Source: Thiodiazotropha sp040793985 (GTDB taxonomy: Bacteria > Pseudomonadota > Gammaproteobacteria > Chromatiales > Chromatiaceae). From it: 64,000 nt of DNA. Where the stretch lies: NCBI GenBank assembly GCA_040793985.1, contig JBFNJI010000002.1, positions 248,001 through 312,000 of the forward strand. Reading direction: 5' to 3'. The position numbers were made by a program, and so were the translations under genes. Below the pieces are notes generated by a model. That model saw only the letters and a list, made by a program, of their open reading frames with translations. It was not told the origin of the DNA and made no database searches. This document shows, piece after piece, positions 34,784-44,155 of this stretch. The stretch's first letter is position 1; the number at the start of each line of letters is the position of its first letter.

Positions 34784-35636
34784 TTACCCGGTGAGAGTTG
34801 TAGTCACTGTCGTCTGCGGGATTGAAGGAGCTCAACCTTGCCTGGCGCAGAATCTCCTTTCCTTGTGGAGTATCACTCAGGCCCAATAGGAGGTTCTTCA
34901 GCCGTGTCTTCAAGCTGTCTTCCATCTCCTCCTTGACTGCCCACGGGAGGTGCGGAAGCGGTTCGCTGACTGCGATCACCGCCAACTCTTCCACAGCGAT
35001 TTTGTCGCGTACTACCGGCAGGCGCCTTACCACCTCTCCGGCACCGGCCGCATCGGCCTGCTTGAGGAAGGTGGCCAGTACGGCATTGGGTGGATTTATG
35101 GCATAGGATTCCTGATAGTCACCTGTTTGCAAACCGGCTTCTCGAAGCAGGAATGTGGGTACGATATAACTCATCATTGCACGGGGGCCACCGCCAAAGA
35201 GAATCTTCTTGCCCCGTAACTGCTCGATACTCTCTATGCCGGAGTCGCGCCGAACATAAAGTGCCCCGCGAATGGTCTTCTCACCAAACTCCTCATTCTG
35301 CGCGATGGCGACATAGCCGAGTTTTTCATGGGCATTGATATACTCGTACTGATTCAGGTGTACCAGGTCGTATCGGCGTTCCTGCAGACGCTTGAGAAAG
35401 ACATTGAAATTGGGAGAGAGCTCGAGCTTGATGGGTCGCTGCAGCTTCTCTTCCAGATAGCGGGAGAGGGGGCGGAAGAGTTTGGCTGTGACTATCGCAT
35501 CACGTCGTGGGAATATGCCGATTGATAGCGGATCAGCGACGACAGTAGAACTGAGTGTGGCTGCGATGAGCAAAAATAGGATGTGAACCCGCAAGGAACA
35601 ATATCTATTTTTTGCTAGTTTGCGAATTTTCCCCAT
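34758..35636 (-). CDS. PhnD-like periplasmic binding protein (probable sensor input)
   Basis: A 292-residue protein with a signal peptide (VHILFLLIAATLSSTVVA, cleavage near residue 34) and the fold of phosphate/phosphonate ABC-type binding proteins: LSIGIFPRRDA at the mature start, SPNFNVFLKRLQERRYDLVHLNQYEY near residues 78-103, and LRGKKILFGGGPRAMMSY near 140. No ABC permease or ATPase is nearby. Its last 26 bases overlap the membrane GGDEF-EAL gene, suggesting that a ligand-bound form signals to that protein. The ligand (phosphonate, phosphite, sulfur compound or other) cannot be assigned. Confidence 0.87.
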   Translation of the reverse strand: MGKIRKLAKNRYCSLRVHILFLLIAATLSSTVVADPLSIGIFPRRDAIVTAKLFRPLSRYLEEKLQRPIKLELSPNFNVFLKRLQERRYDLVHLNQYEYINAHEKLGYVAIAQNEEFGEKTIRGALYVRRDSGIESIEQLRGKKILFGGGPRAMMSYIVPTFLLREAGLQTGDYQESYAINPPNAVLATFLKQADAAGAGEVVRRLPVVRDKIAVEELAVIAVSEPLPHLPWAVKEEMEDSLKTRLKNLLLGLSDTPQGKEILRQARLSSFNPADDSDYNSHRVIVDAIHTR

Positions 35637-35752
35637 AGAGAAACCGTAACTAACTGATTTTATATTAAAAAAATAAATTCACACACTGATTTTATTGTTA
35701 TCGGCTACAGCGCCACTATATTGAGTATTTTATACATTATAGAGGAGTGGAA

Positions 35753-35854
35753 ATGATTGATAGGAAAAATGCCAGGTCACTGTTTTTGAAAAAAGACTCA
35801 TTCCAAACAAGATCGTATAAACTCGGTGGTGTCCTGAATTCGAATTTGAGATAG
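35753..35854 (+). CDS. Possible small peptide ORF
   Basis: A 33-codon frame, basic (six Arg/Lys in the first half), begins with ATG preceded by the very strong ribosome site AGAGGAGTGG. It lies in the 253-base gap upstream of the glucose dehydrogenase gene and ends 36 bases before it. It could be a leader peptide or chance; there is no homology I recognise. Confidence 0.3.
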   Translation: MIDRKNARSLFLKKDSFQTRSYKLGGVLNSNLR

Positions 35855-35889
35855 ATTCGAGATCATGAATTGAGGAAGGTGATTGGCCG

Positions 35890-36705
35890 ATGATTCGACA
35901 GAGCAGAGATATGTTGGCGGGTCAGCGGGCACTGGTGACCGGTGCCAATTCGGGTATTGGCGCAGCAGTGGCAAGGGGTCTCGCGATGGCCGGTGCCAAG
36001 GTGGTCATCAATTATGTGGTGAATGATGATGACGCTGAAAAGCTGGTCAACGAAATCAAGAAATCGGGTGGCGAAGCCATGGCCCTCTATGCCGATGTCA
36101 GTAATGAGGAGGAAGTGCAGGCCATGTTCAGCCGCATGACCGAGGCGTGGGGTAGTATCGACATCCTAGTTAACAATGCCGGGATACAACGGGATGCCCC
36201 CTTTGTCGATATGACCCTCGAGCAGTGGAATAAGGTCATGGATGTAAATCTCACCGGTCAGTTTCTTTGCACCAGGGAGGCAACCAAGGAGTTTACGCGG
36301 CGCGGAGTGGTACCTGAACTCTCCTGTGCGGCGGGCAAGGTCATCTGCATGTCCTCGGTGCACGAGGTCATACCATGGGCCGGACATGTCAATTATGCGG
36401 CCTCGAAAGGCGGGGTGATGATGTTCATGCAGAGTGTCGCCCAGGAGCTTGCGCACCATAAAATCAGGGTAAACGGCATCGCTCCTGGGGCTATCCGCAC
36501 CCCGATCAACCGCAGTGCCTGGGAGTCTCCGGAGGCGGAGGCCTCGCTACTGAAATTGATTCCCTATGAGCGAATCGGCGATCCCGCCGACATCGCCAAG
36601 GCCGCGGTTTGGCTTGCATCTGATGAGTCGGACTATGTCACCGGAACGACGCTGTTCGTCGACGGCGGCATGACCCTCTACCCGGGATTCAGAGAAGGTG
36701 GCTGA
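35890..36705 (+). CDS. Glucose 1-dehydrogenase (SDR family)
   Basis: A 271-residue short-chain dehydrogenase. TGANSGIGAAVARGLA (near residues 18-33) binds NAD(P); NNAG near 95 follows; catalytic Ser is in MSSVHEVIPW (near 156), Tyr and Lys in YAASKGG (near 171-177). MSSVHE-IPW, GAI-TPIN, YVTGTTLFVDGGMTLYP are nearly the same as in Bacillus glucose 1-dehydrogenase, so oxidation of beta-D-glucose to gluconolactone is a well-supported guess. The stop overlaps the GTG start of the next gene by 8 bp. It opens a three-gene carbohydrate operon. Confidence 0.88.
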   Translation: MIRQSRDMLAGQRALVTGANSGIGAAVARGLAMAGAKVVINYVVNDDDAEKLVNEIKKSGGEAMALYADVSNEEEVQAMFSRMTEAWGSIDILVNNAGIQRDAPFVDMTLEQWNKVMDVNLTGQFLCTREATKEFTRRGVVPELSCAAGKVICMSSVHEVIPWAGHVNYAASKGGVMMFMQSVAQELAHHKIRVNGIAPGAIRTPINRSAWESPEAEASLLKLIPYERIGDPADIAKAAVWLASDESDYVTGTTLFVDGGMTLYPGFREGG

Positions 36706-38701
36706 TCCGTTGACGCCAATCTCGTTTGGTCGTGCCGTCTGTGGCGATCTCGGCCAGGCGGAACGTCGCGAGTGGCTACTGACCAATGGCTTGGGAGCTT
36801 ACGCCGCGGGTAATGTCGCGGCGAGTCTGACTCGGCGTTACCACGGCTTGCTGATCACCCCGCTTTCCGCTGCCCTTGACCGTCACCTCATGATGGCCAA
36901 GGCCGATGCCACCCTGCGGCTCGATGGCAGGGAGCTGCCGCTGTTCACCAATCGCTGGTATGGCGAGGCGATCGATCCTCAGGGTTACTGTTATCTTGAG
37001 AACTTCAGGCTCTTGGGCCGGATGCCGGTGTGGCGATTTGCCTTCGGCGATACCCGCCTGGAGATGCGGATCTGGATGGAACATGGTGTGGCCACCACCT
37101 GTGTGGCCTATCGGCTAGAAGGTGGCTATGGGAAGGCGGAGTTGAGTGTCAATCTATTGGCCAATCGGCGCGATCACAACGGCACCATGCATATCAGGGA
37201 CACAACGGCATCGGTCACTGAATCGGACAACTCTCTCTGTGTTGAGTGGCCGGAGGGAGATCAACTCTTCGTCCACACCAGCGATGCCTCCTTCGAGCTC
37301 TGGCAACATTGGTATGAAGGTTTTCTGTTACGGGTCGAGGAGCAGCGCGGGCTCTCTGCGGTGGATAACAATCTGTCCGTGGGCCGGGTGACTTTTCAAC
37401 TCAATCAGGGCGAGTGGGCAGGCTTTGCGATCACCCTTGAGGACAACATCGATTTCGACCTGGAGTCGTCGATGGAGCGGTTCTTCAAACGGGACACCGG
37501 GCTTATACGTGGCGGTAAGGAGACGATCGCGGCCAGCGCACCTGACTGGATACGCAGGCTCCTGTTGTCTGCCGACGATTTCTTGATCAAAAGAAGCCTG
37601 CCTTCACAAAGAAGCGGTGAATCGATCATTGCCGGATATCCCTGGTTCGGCGACTGGGGACGGGACACCATGATTTCGCTTCCGGGCCTGACCATCGCCA
37701 CGGGTAGAACCGATATCGCCCGTTCAATACTGCTCAGCTATGCGGAACTGGCCGACCGGGGACAGCTGCCAAACCGGTTCACCGCGGGTGGCGAGCAGGC
37801 TGAGTACAATACGGTGGATGCGGCGTTATGGTACGTCGAGGCTTGGCGCTCCTACATAGACGCCACACAAGATTTGCGCTCCCTGGCTGAAGTATTCCCG
37901 GTGCTGGAGGAGATTATCGATTGGCACATCAAGGGAACCCGTTATGGAATCGGCATGGATCCGGATGACCATCTGCTGGCTGCGGGCGAGCCTGGAGTGC
38001 AGTTGACCTGGATGGATGCAAAGGTCGGTGAATGGGTTGTAACACCAAGGATGGGTAAGGCGGTGGAGATCAATGCACTCTGGTTCAATGCACTCAAGGT
38101 CATGGGCGACTTCGCCTTGCTGCTTGGTGTCTCCAAGCAAACATACAGCGATCTGGCGTCGAAGGTGGCCCTCAGTTATCAGCGTTTTCGGCGCAATGGC
38201 GGCCTGGGGCTCTATGATCTGCTCGACGGTCCGTCGGGGGACGACGCGACGGTGCGACCAAACCAGATCATGGCTGTCAGCCTGCACCATAGTCCACTCG
38301 ATCCATCGACCTGTCGTGAGATTGTCGCGCTTTGCGGCAGAGAACTGCTCACCTCATACGGTTTGCGTTCACTGAGCCCTCGTGAAAATGACTATCGGGG
38401 GCACTATCGGGGCGGGGTGGCCGATCGTGATGGTGCCTATCATCAGGGGACGGTCTGGGCCTGGTTGCTGGGACACTATGTCATGGCGGAGTTCAGGGCC
38501 TTTGGCGACGCGGAGGGCGCACAGGAGAGGCTGAAGCCCATGGCCGATCATCTCCTGGATGCGGGGCTTGGCTCCATCAGCGAGATCTTTGACGGCGATC
38601 CTCCGCATCTGCCCGCCGGTACCCCGTTTCAGGCCTGGTCGGTGGCATGCACCCTGGATGCCTGGTGGCGACTTGAGCAGGCGAAGCGGAAAGGTGGCTA
38701 A
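36698..38701 (+). CDS. Glycogen debranching enzyme-family amylo-alpha-1,6-glucosidase
   Basis: A 667-residue protein starting at GTG 36698. The N-terminal beta-domain has the family pattern EWLLTNGLGAYAAGNVAASL near residues 23-42 and RRYHGLL. The C-terminal (alpha/alpha)6 barrel has GYPWFGDWGRDTMISLPGL near 308-326, LPNRFTAGG near 356, AALWYVEAW near 376 and YHQGTVWAWLLG near 580, with acidic residues in these motifs as candidate catalysts. The family hydrolyses alpha-1,6 branch points and releases free glucose from glycogen or related glucans. It has no signal peptide, so cytoplasmic action is expected. It is translationally coupled to the glucose dehydrogenase. Confidence 0.9.
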   Translation: MADPLTPISFGRAVCGDLGQAERREWLLTNGLGAYAAGNVAASLTRRYHGLLITPLSAALDRHLMMAKADATLRLDGRELPLFTNRWYGEAIDPQGYCYLENFRLLGRMPVWRFAFGDTRLEMRIWMEHGVATTCVAYRLEGGYGKAELSVNLLANRRDHNGTMHIRDTTASVTESDNSLCVEWPEGDQLFVHTSDASFELWQHWYEGFLLRVEEQRGLSAVDNNLSVGRVTFQLNQGEWAGFAITLEDNIDFDLESSMERFFKRDTGLIRGGKETIAASAPDWIRRLLLSADDFLIKRSLPSQRSGESIIAGYPWFGDWGRDTMISLPGLTIATGRTDIARSILLSYAELADRGQLPNRFTAGGEQAEYNTVDAALWYVEAWRSYIDATQDLRSLAEVFPVLEEIIDWHIKGTRYGIGMDPDDHLLAAGEPGVQLTWMDAKVGEWVVTPRMGKAVEINALWFNALKVMGDFALLLGVSKQTYSDLASKVALSYQRFRRNGGLGLYDLLDGPSGDDATVRPNQIMAVSLHHSPLDPSTCREIVALCGRELLTSYGLRSLSPRENDYRGHYRGGVADRDGAYHQGTVWAWLLGHYVMAEFRAFGDAEGAQERLKPMADHLLDAGLGSISEIFDGDPPHLPAGTPFQAWSVACTLDAWWRLEQAKRKGG

Positions 38702-38727
38702 TTAGCAACCCATTGTAATCCGGGGGG

Positions 38728-41427
38728 ATGATGAGTCAGCTCAATGAGGAACGTAAACGGCTAGAACAGCAGCGGCAGGGTGAAGCCGACTGGATGCTGT
38801 GGGGACCCTACCTTGCCGAGCGCGCCTGGGGTACCGTGCGCGAGGATTACAGTAGTCAAGGCACCGCCTGGGAATATTTCGACCACGACCAGGCGCGTTC
38901 CCGTGCCTATCGATGGAACGAAGATGGGTTGGGAGGAATCTGTGATCAAGCGCAAAGGCTCTGCTTCGCCATCGCCCTGTGGAATGGCCGTGATCCAATC
39001 CTCAAGGAGCGTGCGTTCGGTCTGACAGGCAACCAGGGCAACCGCGGAGAGGATGTAAAAGAGTACTATTTTTACCGCGATGCGCTGCCAAGCCACAGTT
39101 GGATGCGCTATCTCTATAAATATCCCCAAGGCGCCTATCCCTATCGTCAGCTGGTTGCAGAAAATGCCCGGCGTAGTCGGCTTGATCCCCCCTTCAACCT
39201 GCTCGACAGCGGTCTCTTCGATAAGCGGGACTATTGGGATGTGGATATCTGCTATGCCAAGGCCTCGCCCGGGAGGGTCGCGATCCGCATCACGCTCATC
39301 AACCGCTCCGAAGATGCTGCTGAGATAGATCTGTTGCCGCAGCTCTGGTTCCGCAACACCTGGTCATGGGGAGATGAGCGGGTCGTAAAACCCGAATTGC
39401 GAAGGGAAGCGCCGATGGCTGACACAGCGGCCTGGGCGGTGCGGTGTGAACATGCCACTTTGGGTGACTATTGGCTCTATGCCGAGCATGAGGCGGATCT
39501 GCTGTTCACGGAAAATGAGACCAATGGTGCAAGGCTATGGGGAGAGCGCTCATCCCCTGCCTATGTGAAGGATGCATTTCACCGCTATCTGGTGGATGGC
39601 GAGACCGATGCCGTCAACCCCGATGCCAGGGGTACCAAGTTTGCCGCAAGGTACCACTTCAAGGTCCCCGGCGGCAGCTCCACAAAGATCGATCTGGTAC
39701 TCAGTGACACGCCCCTTCAGGAGCCTTTCAGGGAGCTGGAAAAGCTCTTTGCCTTGCGCCGATCCGAGGCGGATATCTTCTATGATGAACTGTTGCCGGA
39801 GGGTGGGGTGGAGGATCATCGGATCATGCGTCAGACCCTTGCCGGGATGATCTGGACCAAGCAGTTTTTTCACTTCGATGTACAACGCTGGCTGGAGGGG
39901 GATAGGACCAAACCACCTCAGGCACGCCGACAGGGAAGGAACCATCGATGGCGCCATCTGCGTGCGGCGGATGTACTTTCGATGCCGGATGCCTGGGAGT
40001 ATCCCTGGTTTGCCGCCTGGGACCTCGCCTTTCACTGTGTGGCGCTCGCCCTGATCGATGTGGACTTCGCCAAGCAACAGATCGAAGTTGTGTTGGGTGA
40101 GCACTATCTCCATCCCAACGGTCAGATCCCCGCCTATGAATGGGCCTTTGAGGATGTCAATCCGCCTGTTCATGCCTGGGGCACCCTCAAGGTCTACCGT
40201 GCCGAACGGGTGCAGCGTGGAAGAGGGGATAGAAACTATCTGCAGCGGGTGTTTCATAAACTGCTGCTCAACTATGCCTGGTGGATCAACCGCAAGGACA
40301 GTCAGGGGCAGAATCTTTTTGAGGGTGGCTTCCTGGGCCTCGATAATATTTCGGTCTTCGACCGTTCCAAGCCCCTGCCGCCCGGGCATTCCCTCAAGCA
40401 GGCGGACGCCACTGGCTGGATGGCCATGTTCGCACTTAACATGACCATGATCGCCCTCGAGTTGGCCATAGACGACAACGACTACGAATCGATCGCCATC
40501 CAGTGTTATGAGCAGTTCCTCGCGATCGCCAAGGCGATCAGCGGTGGTGATGAATCCGGTACCTCCCTGTGGGATCTGGACAGCGGTTTTTTCAAGGACC
40601 TGCTGATCACACCCGACGGCGCGCATCATCGTATCGATGTCTACTCTTGGGTCGGTTTGATCCCCCTGTTTGCCACCGAGGTAGTGGATCAACGCCTGCT
40701 GTCGAATGTGCCGCGTTTTCGCGAGATGTTGAAGCGCCACAAGAAGGGTCTGTTTCAGGGCAGTTATGTCTGTGCCTGTCCCGATTGGGAAAACGACCGC
40801 GGCGAACACCTCCTGGCATTGGTCGATCACAATATGCTGCCGCGGATCCTGAAACGTCTGCTGAACGAGGACGAGTTCCTCTCGCCCTATGGCGTGCGCA
40901 GTCTCAGCAGGTTGCACGAAAGCTATCAGGATTTGGGCTACCTGCCCGGTATCGGCCACACAGGTATCCGTTATCTGCCGGGTGAGTCGGAGAGTGGGCT
41001 GTTCGGCGGCAACTCCAACTGGCGTGGCCCGGTGTGGTTGCCGACAAACTACGCCCTGGTGCAGGCGTTGGAGAAGTTTCACCGTTTTCTCGGCGATGAA
41101 TTCAAATATCCCGTGCCCTCTCTGCCCGGCCAAGAGTTGACCCTGCGCGAAATCGCAACCTTGATCTCGGAACGCCTGGTCGATCTCTACCGGCGGGACA
41201 GTCAAGGTTATATACCGGCATTGCGTCGCGACAGTCCCTTCCAGACCGAAGAGGACTGGAAACACCTCAATCTGTTCTATGAATATTTCCATGCGGAAAC
41301 GGGGCAAGGGCTCGGCGCCGCCCATCAGACAGGCTGGACGGGATTATTGGCCAACCTGGTCATGCGCCGCTATCGCAAGGATATACCGGTCTTTCTCGGC
41401 CACGAGGATGAGTCGATGGCGAAATAG
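38728..41427 (+). CDS. GH63/MGH1-like glucosidase
   Basis: An 899-residue cytoplasmic protein of the GH63-related, MGH1-like glycosidase family. Marks are the N-terminal LWGPYLAERAWGTVREDYS near residues 24-42, GLGGICDQAQRLCFA near 65-79, the barrel motif YPWFAAWDLAFHCVAL near 426-441, and GPVWLPTNYALVQALEKFHR near 770-789. Relatives hydrolyse alpha-glucosides including glucosylglycerate, mannosylglycerate or oligosaccharides; the exact substrate is open. It begins 26 bp after the debranching-type enzyme. The release of glucose would feed the upstream dehydrogenase. It ends 9 bp from the converging kinase-lactonase gene. Confidence 0.88.
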   Translation: MMSQLNEERKRLEQQRQGEADWMLWGPYLAERAWGTVREDYSSQGTAWEYFDHDQARSRAYRWNEDGLGGICDQAQRLCFAIALWNGRDPILKERAFGLTGNQGNRGEDVKEYYFYRDALPSHSWMRYLYKYPQGAYPYRQLVAENARRSRLDPPFNLLDSGLFDKRDYWDVDICYAKASPGRVAIRITLINRSEDAAEIDLLPQLWFRNTWSWGDERVVKPELRREAPMADTAAWAVRCEHATLGDYWLYAEHEADLLFTENETNGARLWGERSSPAYVKDAFHRYLVDGETDAVNPDARGTKFAARYHFKVPGGSSTKIDLVLSDTPLQEPFRELEKLFALRRSEADIFYDELLPEGGVEDHRIMRQTLAGMIWTKQFFHFDVQRWLEGDRTKPPQARRQGRNHRWRHLRAADVLSMPDAWEYPWFAAWDLAFHCVALALIDVDFAKQQIEVVLGEHYLHPNGQIPAYEWAFEDVNPPVHAWGTLKVYRAERVQRGRGDRNYLQRVFHKLLLNYAWWINRKDSQGQNLFEGGFLGLDNISVFDRSKPLPPGHSLKQADATGWMAMFALNMTMIALELAIDDNDYESIAIQCYEQFLAIAKAISGGDESGTSLWDLDSGFFKDLLITPDGAHHRIDVYSWVGLIPLFATEVVDQRLLSNVPRFREMLKRHKKGLFQGSYVCACPDWENDRGEHLLALVDHNMLPRILKRLLNEDEFLSPYGVRSLSRLHESYQDLGYLPGIGHTGIRYLPGESESGLFGGNSNWRGPVWLPTNYALVQALEKFHRFLGDEFKYPVPSLPGQELTLREIATLISERLVDLYRRDSQGYIPALRRDSPFQTEEDWKHLNLFYEYFHAETGQGLGAAHQTGWTGLLANLVMRRYRKDIPVFLGHEDESMAK

Positions 41428-41436
41428 CTGCGCCAG

Positions 41437-42735
41437 CTACAGAGGCAGCACTTCGATACGTCCGCTCTTCATTGCCTTGGCTGACTCAGGATCGTCTGTC
41501 TCGGCGCTGGTGATAAAGAGCCGATCACCGGCCTCGCCTCCCAGCATGCAGGCGTAGGGCGCCCCTATCGGTCTTACCCTGCGAATGATCTCGCCGCCCT
41601 CGTGCACCAGGAGCAGGCACGACAGGTTAGGTGCGGCGATCCACAGCGATCCGGCTTTGTCCAGGCAGATCCCGTCAGGGCAGGCATCGCCGAGTTCGGC
41701 CCAGATCCGCCTGTTCAACAGGCTGCCGTCCGTTTGTACATCAAACGCGGTGATGCGTGAGGCGAATGTTTCCGCCACCAACAGGGTGGAGCCATCCGCG
41801 GTGAGGACGCAGCCGTTGGGAAAGACCATATCGTCGGCAACAATCGAACACTCGCCTTGCGTGTTCACCAGAATCAGTTCGGCGGGTTGCTGTTCGGCGC
41901 CGCCGTGCAGATCGTAACCGAAGTTGCCTACATAACAGCGGCCCTGGCTATCGGTCAGCATGTCGTTACAGTGGAATGAGGCGTGGTGAGAGAGGTCGGC
42001 ATAGGGTTGCAGTGCACCCTCTTCGAGAACAACTACCCGCCGCTTGGTCATGGATACCACCAGCAGACGCCCGTCCGGTAGCCAGCCGAGCCCCCCTGGC
42101 AGGTCATCCAGAGTGGTGACGGTTTCGGCTTCACCCCGGGGTGTCATCCGGACGATCCGCCCGGCATGCTGATCGGTGAACCACAGCCGGCCATCCCGCC
42201 AGCGGGGTGCTTCAGGAAACATCAGGCCTTCCAATACGGGTTGAGTGGCGGTCAGCGAGAGCTTGTCGATGATCCTATCCACAATCTTGTCGGAGTGCTT
42301 GTTGATGTCTATCACCAGGGTATCGGTGGGTCTCTCCAGGTCAGCGAACTGACTGCGCAACATATCCGGCTTCATGAAATGTCCGATGCGCCGTTTCAGC
42401 CGCTCCAGGATCAGCTCGTAGGAACCGCAAAGATAGACCAGCCGAACCTGTTCGGGATCGATCCGCAGTTGCTCCCGGTAACGCTGTTTCAGGGCTGAGC
42501 TGGCGAGGATCGCATCAATCCCGGAATCGATATTGTGTCTGATCTCCTTTTCAAGCGCATCAAGCCAGGGCTGACGGTCCCGGTCGTCGAGTGGAATACC
42601 CGAGGACATTTTGTTCCGGTTCTCAGCCGGGTGGTAGTCGTCACCTTCGATGAAGCGCCATTCCAGGCGTTTCGCCAGGCCTTTTCCGATGGTGGTCTTC
42701 CCGGAGCCGGAGACTCCCATGAGTATCACAATCAA
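41437..42735 (-). CDS. Gluconokinase-gluconolactonase fusion
   Basis: A 432-residue two-domain enzyme. Residues 1-160 are a GntK/IdnK-type gluconokinase: P-loop MGVSGSGKTTIG near 7-18, EGDDYHP near 30, and the CGSYELILERLKRRIGHFM region near 104-122. Residues about 165-432 are an SMP-30/gluconolactonase beta-propeller: PEAPRWRDGRLWFTDQ near 174-189, FHCNDMLTD near 253-261, FPNGCVLTADG, and PDGICLDKAGSLWIA near 349. The C-terminal half would hydrolyse gluconolactone to gluconate and the N-terminal half phosphorylate it to 6-phosphogluconate. It is convergent with the glycosidase/glucose dehydrogenase operon whose product it would use. I know SMP-30 and GntK mainly as separate proteins. Confidence 0.9.
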   Translation of the reverse strand: MIVILMGVSGSGKTTIGKGLAKRLEWRFIEGDDYHPAENRNKMSSGIPLDDRDRQPWLDALEKEIRHNIDSGIDAILASSALKQRYREQLRIDPEQVRLVYLCGSYELILERLKRRIGHFMKPDMLRSQFADLERPTDTLVIDINKHSDKIVDRIIDKLSLTATQPVLEGLMFPEAPRWRDGRLWFTDQHAGRIVRMTPRGEAETVTTLDDLPGGLGWLPDGRLLVVSMTKRRVVVLEEGALQPYADLSHHASFHCNDMLTDSQGRCYVGNFGYDLHGGAEQQPAELILVNTQGECSIVADDMVFPNGCVLTADGSTLLVAETFASRITAFDVQTDGSLLNRRIWAELGDACPDGICLDKAGSLWIAAPNLSCLLLVHEGGEIIRRVRPIGAPYACMLGGEAGDRLFITSAETDDPESAKAMKSGRIEVLPL

Positions 42736-42970
42736 AGCGTGTTACCTGTCTGTTTATCGTTACAGGGTGAGCGGTCTGTAATTGAGTCTATTACAGCTTG
42801 GGATTAATAGCAGCCAGCGGGCAGAGTCCGTCACCATGCATTGCAGAAGCCACAGGGGGCGTTCCGCAAGCCCTGTAAAAGCCCTGACTATTTGCTGAGG
42901 TTTTCATGGATTGACCCGTCGGGATGTTAAGATGATCAGCTGACACTCGATCATTTGGAGGTAAAAATCG

Positions 42971-44137
42971 ATGGAGTACGGACCCCGCGAGATCATCAAC
43001 CCCTTTCGTCCCATACCTTTGGACGTGCCCGAGGGAATGAAACCCAATGAGTTTTTCAACAGTACGGAAAACCTTAACGACCTGGTGCACAACAACGGCC
43101 TGTTGATGAATCCGGAGAACCTGCTCCTCTATCGCAAGGCCCTGGGACACAGCAACGAGTTCGATACCTCCATCATCTACAACACCTCCCAGGTGATCCT
43201 TGATCCCCTAGGCAGGCCGGTGCGGCGAACCCAGGTACCGGAAAACGTCCGCCATGTGTGGAATCGCATGAACCAGATCATCATCGACTATATGGTGGAG
43301 CAATATCCCGATCCCACCACCCACCTGATCCTGGCTGGGGAGGCCAGTCTCGATGCAACCTGGCCCCTGACATCGCCGGGTGTGCCGAGTATTCGCATGC
43401 TGCACAACCACTTCATGGTGTTTCCGATGCATCAACTGAGGGAGGCAAAGCTGGCGGATCTGGATAATCCCAACCTTACCGATGGTGGACAACACAGCCT
43501 GTTCCAATCCTACATGCGGGATGTCTATCGTGAGTTCTTCGAGCGTGCCCTGGAACTCAAGGTATTGAAACCAATCAGCTCGGAGCAATCGAACATAAAA
43601 TTAACCGGGTTTCCTCAAGGGCTGCCCTGCTGGGAGATACGGGGTGGTGTGCAGGCATTGAAGAATATCCGTTTCTGGCACGAGTACGATGCCATTCTCG
43701 AAGGCTTTATCGATTTCTACCGCACCTTCTTCAGTCAGGTCTCCACCCGTAACGCACCGATGCCGAGGGATGTCTACTACCCGGACCAGGTGGAGAGCGT
43801 GCTTTTGTTCAACAATGACTTTCTCGCAACGGCGAAGCGGGTCAGGGATCAATGCATCGTCGATGCCAAGTATGCCAATTCCATCCGTTGGCAGCCCGCG
43901 TTCAAACAGCTGATATATCGCAACGAGGCGGGCAAGCTGATCGTGACCATCAGTCAGAACTCCATCGGCAATGCGATTACCGAGCTGCTGGGGGTGGTGG
44001 TGAAACGGGTGCCCGACGCCGAGGCCTATAGCGCGGCAGAACCGGCGTTGCTGGAAAAGCTGCTGGAAGTGAGGCGCCGCCTCATCGAGGCCGATCTGGG
44101 GGATGGAATAGCGACCGACTACTGGCCGGCTGCTTAG
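42971..44137 (+). CDS. Unrecognised 388-residue protein
   Basis: A soluble protein with a good ribosome site (TTTGGAGG) before ATG 42971. It has no signal peptide or membrane helix. HNHFMVFPMHQLREAK near residues 147-162 resembles the HxHxxxFP region of histidine-triad-type nucleotidyltransferases, and PQGLPCWEIRGG near 222-233 is another conspicuous segment, but the rest gives no family assignment. It sits between the kinase-lactonase (divergent, 235 bp) and the zinc transporter (convergent). Those neighbours do not indicate a function. The HxH resemblance is weak and only a pointer. Confidence 0.7.
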   Translation: MEYGPREIINPFRPIPLDVPEGMKPNEFFNSTENLNDLVHNNGLLMNPENLLLYRKALGHSNEFDTSIIYNTSQVILDPLGRPVRRTQVPENVRHVWNRMNQIIIDYMVEQYPDPTTHLILAGEASLDATWPLTSPGVPSIRMLHNHFMVFPMHQLREAKLADLDNPNLTDGGQHSLFQSYMRDVYREFFERALELKVLKPISSEQSNIKLTGFPQGLPCWEIRGGVQALKNIRFWHEYDAILEGFIDFYRTFFSQVSTRNAPMPRDVYYPDQVESVLLFNNDFLATAKRVRDQCIVDAKYANSIRWQPAFKQLIYRNEAGKLIVTISQNSIGNAITELLGVVVKRVPDAEAYSAAEPALLEKLLEVRRRLIEADLGDGIATDYWPAA

Positions 44138-44155
44138 AGTAGCGCCGGTAACCGG

